A DNA stretch of 64,000 nucleotides from Rhizobium sp. NFR07 (GTDB taxonomy: Bacteria > Pseudomonadota > Alphaproteobacteria > Rhizobiales > Rhizobiaceae). This document shows positions 17,887-25,887 of this stretch, in pieces. Each line of letters starts with the position of its first letter. Position 1 is the first letter of the stretch. A program made the position numbers and the translations under genes. The notes under the pieces are model-generated. The model did not search any database, was not told the DNA's origin, and worked only from the letters and a program-made list of their open reading frames with translations. Location of the stretch: NCBI RefSeq assembly GCF_900111905.1, contig NZ_FOKM01000009.1, positions 124,001-188,000 on the forward strand, read 5' to 3'.

Positions 17887-18573
17887 TTATCCCTGTACGG
17901 GATCAGGCGCCTTGCCGGAAGCGGCGATATTGTCGAGCATGATCTGGGCGCGGTTCGTCACATTGCGCGGTGCGCCCGCATCGTTGGCGATCTGCTGGAA
18001 CCATTCCTTGGCCTGCTGCATGTTGCCGGCCTTGTAGGCGGCAAGGCCAAGCGCTTCGCGGGCGGAATTTGCCAGCACATTGCCCTGGCTCGCCATCGCC
18101 TGCGCTTCGGCCGATACCTGTTCGTAGGTGCCGGTATCGATCAGAATCCAGGCGGCGCGCAGCTTGGCGAGATCGCGGATCGGCTCGGGCACCGAATTGT
18201 CGCCGCCCACCTGCTTGTAGGCTTCGATAGCGCCCGCGACGTCACCCTTGGCCTGCTGCACCGAGGCGGCGCGAAGTTTTGCGAGCACCGGATAGGAACC
18301 CGTGCCGTCCTTCTCGATGGCACCGAGAGCGGAAAGCGCCTCGTCGTTCTTGCCTTCCGAGGCAAGCGTCAGCGCCGCGATGAACCGGTCGCCCGACTGC
18401 GACGAGCCGTGATTTTCCCAATATTCGAAACCGCGCCATGCGGCAGTGCCGACGACGATCAGCACGGCGGCGCCGATGGCGATCTTGCCATAGCGCTTCC
18501 AGGCATTCTGCAGCTGGTCGGAGCGAAGCTCTTCATTCACTTCACGGAAAAAACTGTCGTCGTTATGCGCCAT
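17887..18573 (-). CDS. YfgM-like membrane-anchored TPR protein
   Basis: A 228-residue protein. A cytoplasmic charged N-terminus (DDSFFREVNEELRSDQLQNAWKRYG) leads into a single membrane helix (IAIGAAVLIVVGTAAW). A periplasmic part follows with helical TPR-like repeats (SEGKNDEALSALGAI, LAKLRAAWILIDTGTYEQV, ALGLAAYKAGNMQQAKEWFQ). This matches YfgM, which associates with the SecYEG-PpiD periplasmic chaperone network in Escherichia coli. The ATG at 18573 has GGAGA six bases upstream. It is placed before der as in enterobacteria, but no bamB gene intervenes. Confidence 0.85.
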   Translation of the reverse strand: MAHNDDSFFREVNEELRSDQLQNAWKRYGKIAIGAAVLIVVGTAAWRGFEYWENHGSSQSGDRFIAALTLASEGKNDEALSALGAIEKDGTGSYPVLAKLRAASVQQAKGDVAGAIEAYKQVGGDNSVPEPIRDLAKLRAAWILIDTGTYEQVSAEAQAMASQGNVLANSAREALGLAAYKAGNMQQAKEWFQQIANDAGAPRNVTNRAQIMLDNIAASGKAPDPVQG

Positions 18574-18827
18574 CGAAGTCTCCGGCTCCCGCTGGAGCCA
18601 ATTCTGGATAGAACCCGGCGATATGGCGGGCAATCCTGCGGCCAATCGTGCTGAACGCGCCTTCTAGCTTATTTTGTCGAGGATGTAAGGCCCCTCAAGC
18701 ATTTCATGACAAGCTTGTTAACGCCTCTTCGGCAGCATGATCAATTCATGGCTTTATAAGCCCTCTCCCAAGCTTCGCCTCATTCGACGCCCAAGAGCGA
18801 CCTGTTTTAGAGAATCAGGAACCCGTA

Positions 18828-19868
18828 ATGCGTCTTGCCGCCTCGCTCTCGACCTCCGTCGCCGCCCTCCTCGCCACGCTTTGCCTACCGACTTCGATAT
18901 TGGCGCAGGATGCTCCCGCAGCCGATACGGCCAGGCCGAAGCAGCTGGTGATGATCTCCTTCGACGGCGCGGGCTCCAACGCACTCTGGCAGCGAAGCCG
19001 CGATTTTGCGAGGCAGAACAACGCCCATTTCACCTATTTCCTCTCCTGCTCGCTGGTCATCCCGCGCGCCGACAGGGCGACCTATGAAGGCCCCGGCAAG
19101 AAGGCCGGCCGTTCCAATATCGGCTTTGCGCAGGACAGGCCGGAAGCGAAGGAAAGGCTCGGCCACATCTGGCAGGCCCATCAGGAAGGCCACGACATAT
19201 CGAGCCACACCTGTGGTCATTTCGACGGCAAGGACTGGTCGGCCGCCGACTGGACGGCCGAGTTCACGAGCTTTCACGATGTCATGACCAATGCCTGGAC
19301 GGCGATCGGCGCCGGTGATGCGGAGCCGAAGGGCTGGCGCGATTTCATCGACAACGATATCAGGGGTTTTCGCGCCCCCTATTTCTCCACCAGCGACGGC
19401 CTTGTCACGGCGGAAAAGAAGGCCGGCTTCACCTATGACGCAAGCCTCGTCACCAAGGGACCGATGCTGCCCGAGAGAAAGGGCGATCTCATCCGCTTCG
19501 GCCTGCCGCTCATCCCGGAGGGTCCGTCGCAGCGGCCGATCATCGCCATGGACTACAATCTCTTCATCCGCCACTCGGCCGGCGTAGACAATCCGTCCCG
19601 CTCGGCGGAATTCGAGGAGCGCGCCTATTCCGCCTTCCGCGCCGCCTTCGACAAGCAATATGACGGCGAGCGCATACCGCTGCAGATCGGCCTGCATTTC
19701 GTCGAGATGAATGCCGGCGCCTATTGGCGGGCGATGGAACGCCTCGCGTCCGATGTCTGCAACAGGTCCGACGTCGCCTGCGTCAGCTATACCGAGGCGA
19801 TCAGGATGCTCGACGAGCGCCCGGGCAAGGTTCATTCGTCGACCGAGAGTAAAAACTCAGCTGGCTGA
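18828..19868 (+). CDS. Secreted polysaccharide deacetylase-like protein (NodB fold)
   Basis: A 346-residue protein with a signal peptide (about 1-26, ending SILAQ). NodB-like features are MISFDGAG with the presumed catalytic Asp46 and HTCGH with metal ligands His127 and His131, followed by GFRAPYFSTSDG, the motif-3 equivalent. The usual metal-binding second Asp of the TFDDG motif is a Gly here, so the metal site is altered. Length exceeds the bare NodB domain, and an extra segment precedes motif 2. It probably acts on a cell-envelope or extracellular glycan; activity is uncertain because of the missing Asp. AGGAA precedes the ATG. A VanZ gene follows 85 bases later. Confidence 0.78.
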   Translation: MRLAASLSTSVAALLATLCLPTSILAQDAPAADTARPKQLVMISFDGAGSNALWQRSRDFARQNNAHFTYFLSCSLVIPRADRATYEGPGKKAGRSNIGFAQDRPEAKERLGHIWQAHQEGHDISSHTCGHFDGKDWSAADWTAEFTSFHDVMTNAWTAIGAGDAEPKGWRDFIDNDIRGFRAPYFSTSDGLVTAEKKAGFTYDASLVTKGPMLPERKGDLIRFGLPLIPEGPSQRPIIAMDYNLFIRHSAGVDNPSRSAEFEERAYSAFRAAFDKQYDGERIPLQIGLHFVEMNAGAYWRAMERLASDVCNRSDVACVSYTEAIRMLDERPGKVHSSTESKNSAG

Positions 19869-19953
19869 CCGGCACCAACACTTTCGCCTATCCGTCAAAG
19901 CGCATCCGCAGACCGACCTTCCAGCCTCCTCCCAGCCAGGATATGACACTTCC

Positions 19954-20313
19954 ATGACGACCCGCCTTCTCAAGCTCCTTCCCTGGCTCGCGCTCGCCGC
20001 CATCATCTTCGCCACGGTCTCGCCGATCCGGCTGAGGCCCCACGACTTCGCCTCGGTCGATATCGATCGCGCCGGCGCCTTCGCCGTCATGGCGCTGCTC
20101 TTCGTCGTGGCCTATCCGCGCCGCTGGGTGGCCTGCGCCATCCTGCTCATCCTCGGCGCCGGCGGCATCGAGCTTCTGCAGTTCCTGTCGCCGACCCGGC
20201 ACGCGCATCTCGACGATGCCATGGTCAAGGCCGCCGGCGCTGCCTTCGGCTGCCTCCTCGGCCTCGCTCTGAACCGCACCGTCACCCGTTACCGCCAGCC
20301 TGCGGTAGCCTGA
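19954..20313 (+). CDS. VanZ family membrane protein
   Basis: A 119-residue protein with four hydrophobic segments: LLPWLALAAIIFATVSPI, AGAFAVMALLFVVAY, VACAILLILGAGGIELLQFL and AAGAAFGCLLGLAL. The GGIELLQFLSPTRHAHLDDAMVKAAGAAFG block is diagnostic of the VanZ-like family, whose best known member gives low-level teicoplanin resistance; the general biochemical role is unknown. ATG at 19954 is selected because upstream in-frame codons are unlike the family. It follows the deacetylase-like gene and ends before a strong terminator, so the two may form a small envelope operon. Confidence 0.85.
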   Translation: MTTRLLKLLPWLALAAIIFATVSPIRLRPHDFASVDIDRAGAFAVMALLFVVAYPRRWVACAILLILGAGGIELLQFLSPTRHAHLDDAMVKAAGAAFGCLLGLALNRTVTRYRQPAVA

Positions 20314-20347
20314 GAGCGGGGACGAAACTTCCGCCGATCGATATCCG

Positions 20348-20382
20348 GCGCAAGTCCGATCAAGGACTTGCGCTTTTCTTTT
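20348..20382 (+). terminator. Rho-independent terminator after vanZ-like gene
   Basis: A perfect 10-bp stem GCGCAAGTCC/GGACTTGCGC with a six-base loop is followed directly by TTTTCTTTT. Confidence 0.92.
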
Positions 20383-20671
20383 CCCCATTTCGTCCCCGCT
20401 ACTCGCGGCCTCGCCGATAATCGGCGCGTCATCGGATGGGAAACCGGGTCTAGAACCGGCAGACCTCCTCGGGTTTCGAGCTCGGTTCCGGTGATGGTCG
20501 CCAAAGGTGCGATCGAAGGGCTCGGAAATCCTTCGAAAGCCACCGGAAAGCGGTCGGGGCAGGCAAAACCTGAACCATCCAATGCAATCGAATACCCGCC
20601 TGCCCTACTCCCAGGGGCAAGACGCACCGGCCTTTCTTCAACCTTAAGACCCGTGCAACAAGCCCGAACGC
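20383..20671. other. Non-coding stretch between two terminators
   Basis: This stretch of nearly 300 bases lies between the terminators of the VanZ-like and bacA genes. No frame on either strand has a ribosome site with plausible protein composition. I looked for tRNA, 4.5S and 6S RNA signatures and found none. Confidence 0.4.
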
Positions 20672-20702
20672 AAAACCGCGCCGGATTGACAACCCGGCGC
20701 GG
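20672..20702 (-). terminator. Terminator of bacA
   Basis: A 9-bp stem CCGCGCCGG/CCGGCGCGG with a nine-base loop reads on the minus strand into TTTTG, 35 bases after the bacA stop codon. Confidence 0.85.
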
Positions 20703-20736
20703 CCATAACTGCTTGTCCTTTAAGAGACGAGTTCGA

Positions 20737-22014
20737 TCAGGTCGGCTTGTTCGCCGCCATCTCGCCACCCTGCGCCTCGCGCTGCAGATAGCGTTGATCG
20801 ATCTCTGGCAGCGGCTCGTCATCGATCGCCGCCTCGAAGGCCTTCAGGCGCTTGTGGATGGAGAGGAGTTCGATGATCGTCGTCCAGGAATTGACCAGAT
20901 ACTGGAAGGAGCTGGACACCTGGCCGAAGGCCGTCGCGATCTGCTGGTAGATACCGTAGGTGATCTTGCCGGCGACGATGGTCGGCACCAGCATGAACAG
21001 CAGGAAGAGGGCGTCGGCCTGGATGTAGAAATACCGCGCCACGTTGAAATAGAGGTAATGCCAGTACATGCGGAAATAGTTCGTCCGCACGTTCGAATAA
21101 AGTTCCGCAATGGTCAGCGGCTGGGCCCGGTCCGCATGGTCCTCGCCATAAACGAGCTCCTTGCGGTAGGCAGCCTCGACGCGCTGGTTGCGGAAGTTCA
21201 GACCGGGCAGCTTGATACCGGCAACGGCAAGAAGCAGCGTGCCGAAAGCCGACCAGAACAGTGCCAGCCAGAACAGCGCATGCGGGATTTCACCGATGAT
21301 CGGCAGGTCGGAGACGTAGCCGGACAGGCCGAACAGGATCGGCAGGAACACCACCAGCGTCATGACCGAGTTGATCAGGTTGATGCCGAGGCCTTCCAGC
21401 GTCGCGGAAAAGCGCATCGTATCTTCCTGCACACGCTGCGAGGCACCTTCGATGTGACGCAGCTTCTCCCATTTCGACATGTAGAAGTTGTTCATCGCCG
21501 TGCGCCAACGGAAGATGTAGTGGCTGGTGAAGAAGTCGGTCAGGATCGACACTGCCATGCTGAGGAAGGCGATCTGGGCGAAGATGATCATCAGGCTGTA
21601 GAAGCTGTCGACCGTGATGCCGGGCTGTTTCGTCAGCGCGTTCTGCAGCGTATCGCCGAAGGGGCGCCGCCAGTTGTTGATGACGACGGACACCTGAACG
21701 CTGAAATAGGTGACTGCGATGATCAGCAACGAGCCCCAGACCGACCAGCCGATCCACGGATTGTCCTTGGCCAAGAACGACCACGCCGCACCGAAAAGCA
21801 GCAGGCAGATGGCGAAGTAGGCGTAGAAATAGAGGTTGGACGGCATCAGGAAGTAGGTCAGGTCGTAGGGTTCCGACGCACCTTCCGGCAGACCGAAACC
21901 GGCGCGATCACCGATGCCTGCAAAGATGAAATACCAGGCAAGGATTGCAACGAAGGACCAGATGACGGCGGAAATGAAGAACAGTTTCGGACGGGGAAAG
22001 AAAGAGTGGAACAC
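20737..22014 (-). CDS. bacA: BacA/SbmA family peptide transporter
   Basis: A 425-residue inner-membrane protein with about seven to eight helices, full length for the family (S. meliloti BacA is about 420 residues). The opening FHSFFPRPKLFFISAVIWS, the HYIFRWRTAMNNFYMSKWEKLRHIEGASQRVQEDTMRF block and the ending QVSSSFQYLVNSWTTIIELLSIHKRLKAFE are characteristic of SbmA_BacA. Members import proline-rich and nodule-specific cysteine-rich peptides by proton motive force and are needed for chronic intracellular infection, including bacteroid survival in some legumes. The start is GTG at 22014, with AGGAAAG about ten bases upstream. A 16-base inverted repeat lies about 100 bases upstream, and a terminator follows. 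Confidence 0.93.
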   Translation of the reverse strand: MFHSFFPRPKLFFISAVIWSFVAILAWYFIFAGIGDRAGFGLPEGASEPYDLTYFLMPSNLYFYAYFAICLLLFGAAWSFLAKDNPWIGWSVWGSLLIIAVTYFSVQVSVVINNWRRPFGDTLQNALTKQPGITVDSFYSLMIIFAQIAFLSMAVSILTDFFTSHYIFRWRTAMNNFYMSKWEKLRHIEGASQRVQEDTMRFSATLEGLGINLINSVMTLVVFLPILFGLSGYVSDLPIIGEIPHALFWLALFWSAFGTLLLAVAGIKLPGLNFRNQRVEAAYRKELVYGEDHADRAQPLTIAELYSNVRTNYFRMYWHYLYFNVARYFYIQADALFLLFMLVPTIVAGKITYGIYQQIATAFGQVSSSFQYLVNSWTTIIELLSIHKRLKAFEAAIDDEPLPEIDQRYLQREAQGGEMAANKPT

Positions 22015-22110
22015 GGAGCGGACGCTTTCCTGAGTTCGAGTCTGGGAGGTGGCATGTTAGCGCCGGAAACTATGGCAGTTCCGTGGATGCGGCAATGGCC
22101 GCACCGCTTT

Positions 22111-22126
22111 GTTACACATTTGTAAC
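22111..22126. promoter_or_regulatory. Inverted repeat upstream of bacA
   Basis: GTTACA-CATT-TGTAAC is a perfect 6-4-6 inverted repeat in the gap between the MFS gene and bacA, about 97 bases before the bacA start. It is a plausible site for a dimeric regulator; the regulator is unknown. Confidence 0.45.
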
Positions 22127-22160
22127 CGGTATTGCTCTCAGCCGCCGCTCGAGGCTTCCG

Positions 22161-23339
22161 TCACGCGGTACGACGCGCAACGCCGACGGCGAGCAGGATG
22201 CAGACGACGAGCACCGCCGTCGCGATCAGGGTCGGCAGGGTGAAGCTTCCGCTCACCTCCGCCGCCCAGCCGGCGACCAGTGGCCCGATGATCTGGCCAA
22301 CGCCGAAGGCGGCCGTCATCGAGGCGAGCGCCCGGCGCGGGCTTTCCGGTGCAAGCGTGCCGCCAAGCTGCAGCCCGTAGGCCGTGATCACCATGAAGGT
22401 CGCGCCGAGCAGCAGCCCGCCGAAAAGCGCGCCGGCCGTGGGCGGCAGCAGCACGGATCCGACCACGCCGACAGCCAGCACGACGAGTGCTGCCACATGG
22501 GCCTTTGCCAGCCCGAAGCGGATCGCGACCGGGTGCCAGGCGACAAGCGATGCCGCCGCCGCGCAGCCGGTGACGAACCAGGCGAGGAATTCGACGATCG
22601 GCCCGGCATCGCCCTGCCGCGCCATCGTTACCAGGAAGGTCGCGGTGATCACGTAGCCAAAGCCGAACAGGCCGTAGGACGCCGTCAGCATGATGAGTGG
22701 CAGACGCCACTGCAGCTTCGGCTCCGCCCTGCGAACGGCATTCGCCTGCGGTCGCGGCAAAAGCATATGCACGGCAAGCACCGCGAGGAGCGCGATCGCA
22801 GCCCCCGCCAGCCAGTTGATCCGCCAGCCATGAGCCGCGTCTCCCGCCGACGTGTTGACGATCAGCGCCAGCGCCGAGGAAAGCGCGATCCCCATGCCGA
22901 CGCCGCCGAAATGCAGGAAGTTGACCACATGCCCCTTCGCGCCGCCCTGGCGCGCGAAAGGCAGGACGATGGACGACGTCAGCACCATGGCGAGCGCGCT
23001 CGCAAGACCGGCGAGAAACCGTATGACGATGAAGGCCGCAACAGGCGTCGTCAGTCCCATCGCAGCAAGCAGCAATGCGCTTGCGGTGAGCGCGCTGATC
23101 GCGACCGATCTTTCGCGTCCCGCCGCCCAGCCGTAACCAGCCAGAACCGCGCCCGCCAGATAGCCCGCGAAATTGCCGGCGGCGATATAGCCGGCGTCAG
23201 TAGACGTGATCGGAATGCCCGCCATCATGCCCGGCAGGACCGGCGTGTAAAAGAAGCGGCCGAAACCCATGGCGGCGGCCATGGCAATGGCGCCGGCAAG
23301 GCCGACGAGGCGAAGATCGGTGCGAGGGGTCATGTCCAT
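22161..23339 (-). CDS. YbfB/YjiJ-like MFS transporter
   Basis: A 392-residue carrier with about twelve membrane helices. The opening LVGLAGAIAMAAAMGFGRFFYTPVLPGMMA and the GYIAAGNFAGYLAGAVLAGY block match the YbfB/YjiJ MFS family, whose substrates are largely undefined. GGAKGHVVNFLHFGGVGMGIALSS in the middle is also typical. Starts at 23339 (ATG) and 23333 (ATG) are both possible; neither has a strong ribosome site. It lies upstream of bacA on the same strand with a 146-base gap, so co-transcription is possible but not evident. Confidence 0.82.
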   Translation of the reverse strand: MDMTPRTDLRLVGLAGAIAMAAAMGFGRFFYTPVLPGMMAGIPITSTDAGYIAAGNFAGYLAGAVLAGYGWAAGRERSVAISALTASALLLAAMGLTTPVAAFIVIRFLAGLASALAMVLTSSIVLPFARQGGAKGHVVNFLHFGGVGMGIALSSALALIVNTSAGDAAHGWRINWLAGAAIALLAVLAVHMLLPRPQANAVRRAEPKLQWRLPLIMLTASYGLFGFGYVITATFLVTMARQGDAGPIVEFLAWFVTGCAAAASLVAWHPVAIRFGLAKAHVAALVVLAVGVVGSVLLPPTAGALFGGLLLGATFMVITAYGLQLGGTLAPESPRRALASMTAAFGVGQIIGPLVAGWAAEVSGSFTLPTLIATAVLVVCILLAVGVARRTA

Positions 23340-23555
23340 GATCCGCTTATGACAGCGCCTTGTGCGCCGCACAAATCAGCATTTTTCATAGCTTAGGGAA
23401 TAATTTGAATAAACCGATCGTGAACGCACCGCGGGATCGAATTGATGCACTGCGGGAATCATTTGTCTTGTTGTTGACACGAATGACCGCCATCCTTCCG
23501 GTCATAGTCATTACCCATGATATTCATCGATCCAGAGAAGGCGGGAGGCGCAGGA

Positions 23556-23774
23556 ATGGACCGTGACCTGACCGTATCGGAAGTTTTGTTGGACCCATTG
23601 ATCGCCCAGATGCGCAAGGCGGATGCGATCGGTTATGCTTCGTTCGCACAGTTCATGCAGAGCGCCGCGCGGGTGCATGCCCGGCAGGTGGTCGAGCATC
23701 TTCGCGAAGAGCGCGCCGACGCCTTCTACCACGCCGTCGAGGCGGCCGATCGCGCTCAAAATCGTTTGATTTGA
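23556..23774 (+). CDS. Small protein of unknown function
   Basis: A 72-residue predicted soluble helical protein beginning MDRDLTVSEVLLDPLIAQM, with ASFAQFMQSAARVHARQVVEHLREERADAFYHAV in the middle. It resembles small conserved hypothetical proteins I associate with rhizobial genomes, but no function is known to me. The ATG at 23556 follows GGGAGG; an in-frame ATG at 23517 is possible. The amphipathic helices suggest a protein-binding or regulatory role, which is inference only. Confidence 0.6.
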   Translation: MDRDLTVSEVLLDPLIAQMRKADAIGYASFAQFMQSAARVHARQVVEHLREERADAFYHAVEAADRAQNRLI

Positions 23775-23826
23775 ACCGCCGCGCGATCTGAAACCGAGCG
23801 GGCCGCTATTTGCGGCTCTTTTCCAT

Positions 23827-24582
23827 TCAGTTCGCAAGCGTCAGGATCAGCGGCCCGTTGCGGGTCGCGACGATCGTGTGCTCGTATTGCACGGTCGGTG
23901 CGCGCGGATCGCTGTAGAGCGTCCACGGATCGCCATTGTCACCGTCTTCCGCCCATTCGGCGCCGAGCGACAGGAAGGGCTCGATGGTGAAAACCAGTCC
24001 CTCCTCCATCGTCCGGCTTTCCTGCGGATCCGGCCAGGTCGGAATTTCCTTCGGCTCGTCATGCAGCGTCAGGCCGATGCCGTGGCTGGAAAGATTGGTG
24101 ATCAGCGAATAGCGGTTCTTCTTGGCAAAAGCGCCAATGGCATTGCCGATGCCGGCGATCGGCCGCCCGGCCTTCACCTGCTGCAGCCCGGTCCACAAGG
24201 CCCGCCGCCCATCGCGGCACAGCTTCTCGATCTCTTTCTTTACCGGCGGCACGGCATAGGACGAGCCGCAATCGCCGAAGAAACCGTCCTTCACCGCCGA
24301 CACGTCGATATTGACGAGATCGCCTGCTGCAATCACCCGACCGCCCGGAATGCCGTGCGCCACTTCCTCGTTGACACTGATGCAGGTCGCGGCGGGAAAC
24401 TGGTAGCAGGTCTCCGGGGCCGACTGCGCGCCATTATCCTCGAGGATCTTGCGGCCGATATCGTCCAGTTCCTTGGTGGTGATCCCCGGCTCCAGCGATT
24501 TCGCCATCGTCTCCATCGCCTGGGCGCAGAGCCTGCCGATCGCCTTCAGCTTGTCGAGTTCGTCTTCACTGGAGATAACCAT
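23827..24582 (-). CDS. map: Type I methionine aminopeptidase
   Basis: A 251-residue cytosolic metalloprotease that removes initiator Met. The five metal ligands are present at Asp93 and Asp104 (VNIDVSAVKDGFFGDC), His167 (SSHGIG), Glu201 (FTIEPF) and Glu234 (VQYEHT), with His76 in the substrate site. CGHGIG, usual in the main Map, is SSHGIG here, and the protein has an insertion-poor C-terminus; this may be a secondary Map paralogue rather than the essential one. The ribosome site is weak. No operon is evident. Confidence 0.9.
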   Translation of the reverse strand: MVISSEDELDKLKAIGRLCAQAMETMAKSLEPGITTKELDDIGRKILEDNGAQSAPETCYQFPAATCISVNEEVAHGIPGGRVIAAGDLVNIDVSAVKDGFFGDCGSSYAVPPVKKEIEKLCRDGRRALWTGLQQVKAGRPIAGIGNAIGAFAKKNRYSLITNLSSHGIGLTLHDEPKEIPTWPDPQESRTMEEGLVFTIEPFLSLGAEWAEDGDNGDPWTLYSDPRAPTVQYEHTIVATRNGPLILTLAN

Positions 24583-24662
24583 TCCATGTCGCTTTCTTCT
24601 TCATAAGCATGTCGTTGCCGCAAAACCGCTGCACGCTCTCGCGCGACATGCCCTAGTCCCGT

Positions 24663-25724
24663 TCATTCCGCCTGCGATGTGGCGCGCTCGGCCGATCCGG
24701 TCAATTCCTTTCTGACGATCGGCGCCACCTTCGTGCCGTAAAGCTCGATGCCGCGCATGATCTGATCGTGCGGCATAGGCCCGATTGCCATCTGCAGCAG
24801 GAACCGGTCCATCTTGAACACGCCATGGGCGGCAATGATCTTCTCAGCCACCAGTTCCGGCTCGCCGACGAAGAGATTGCCGAGCGGCCCGCGCGCCTGG
24901 TCGAAATGCGCCCGGCTCGTCGGCCCCCAGCCCCGCTCGCGGCCGATGCGGTTCATCACCTCCGCCTGCGGCCCGTAGAACTGGTCGGCGGCCGCCTCCG
25001 TGCTGTCGGCGATGAAGCCGTGCACGTTGATGCTGGTCTTCAGTTTGCCCGGATCCACTCCGGCACGCTCGCCGGACTGGCGATAGAGATCGGCAAACGG
25101 CTTGAACCGCGGATATTCGCCGCCGATGATCGCGATCGCGAGCGGCAGGCCAAGCGCACCGGCCCGCGCCACCGATTGCGGCGTGCCGCCGACGGCGATC
25201 CAGACCGGCAGCTGCTCCTGCAGCGGACGCGGATAGACGCCGCGCCCGTTGATCGCCGGCCGCATCTGGCCCTGCCATGTCACGACCTCCTGATCGCGGA
25301 TCGCCAGCAGCAGTTCGAGCTTTTCGGTGAAAAGATCGTCATAATCGCCGAGGTCGTAGCCGAACAGCGGGAAGGATTCGATGAACGAACCGCGCCCCGC
25401 CATGATCTCGGCGCGACCGCCGGAAATCAGGTCCAGCGTCGCGAATTCCTGGAACACTCTGACCGGATCGTCCGAACTCAGCACCGAGACCGCGCTCGTC
25501 AGCCGGATCCGCTTCGTTCGTGCAGCCGCCGCAGCCAGCACCGTCGCCGGCGAGGAAATGACGTAATCCGGCCGGTGATGTTCGCCGAGACCGAAGACGT
25601 CGAGCCCCACCTGATCGGCAAGCTCGATCTCTTCCAGCAGGTTCTTCAGCCGCCTTGCGCCCTCCGCTCCCTTGTCGGGAGCGTTCGCGTCCATATCGCC
25701 GAATGTGTGAAGCCCGAGTTCCAT
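24663..25724 (-). CDS. LLM class flavin-dependent oxidoreductase
   Basis: A 353-residue luciferase-like monooxygenase fold protein. The start at 25724 (MELGLHTFGD) begins the first beta-strand of the TIM barrel. Typical blocks are LDVFGLGEHHRPDYVISSPATVLAA, TKRIRLTSAVSVLSSDDPVRVFQEFATLDLISGGRAEI and VWIAVGGTPQSVARAGALGLPLAIAI. Group members use FMNH2 to oxidise small organics or act as reductases; the substrate is not deducible. The longer frame to 25841 has no ribosome site. It stands alone, divergent from a diguanylate cyclase. Confidence 0.87.
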   Translation of the reverse strand: MELGLHTFGDMDANAPDKGAEGARRLKNLLEEIELADQVGLDVFGLGEHHRPDYVISSPATVLAAAAARTKRIRLTSAVSVLSSDDPVRVFQEFATLDLISGGRAEIMAGRGSFIESFPLFGYDLGDYDDLFTEKLELLLAIRDQEVVTWQGQMRPAINGRGVYPRPLQEQLPVWIAVGGTPQSVARAGALGLPLAIAIIGGEYPRFKPFADLYRQSGERAGVDPGKLKTSINVHGFIADSTEAAADQFYGPQAEVMNRIGRERGWGPTSRAHFDQARGPLGNLFVGEPELVAEKIIAAHGVFKMDRFLLQMAIGPMPHDQIMRGIELYGTKVAPIVRKELTGSAERATSQAE

Positions 25725-25887
25725 CTCAAAATCCCGTTTTAGCTGCCCTTCAGATAGAGATCGGCTGCGACACGCGCAAACCGGAAACGCTCGAACGGTT
25801 TGTTCGATCAGATCGATATGTAGCCTTGTGGCGAAAAGCAATTCTTAGCACTCTCAACCTAGGGTCCGCCTGCTTCGGGGGAATGCT

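Noticed and set aside
20383..20671. Possible small structural RNA or tRNA between the VanZ-like and bacA genes
   Set aside because: No T-loop consensus, acceptor pairing, or SRP/6S core motifs could be found.
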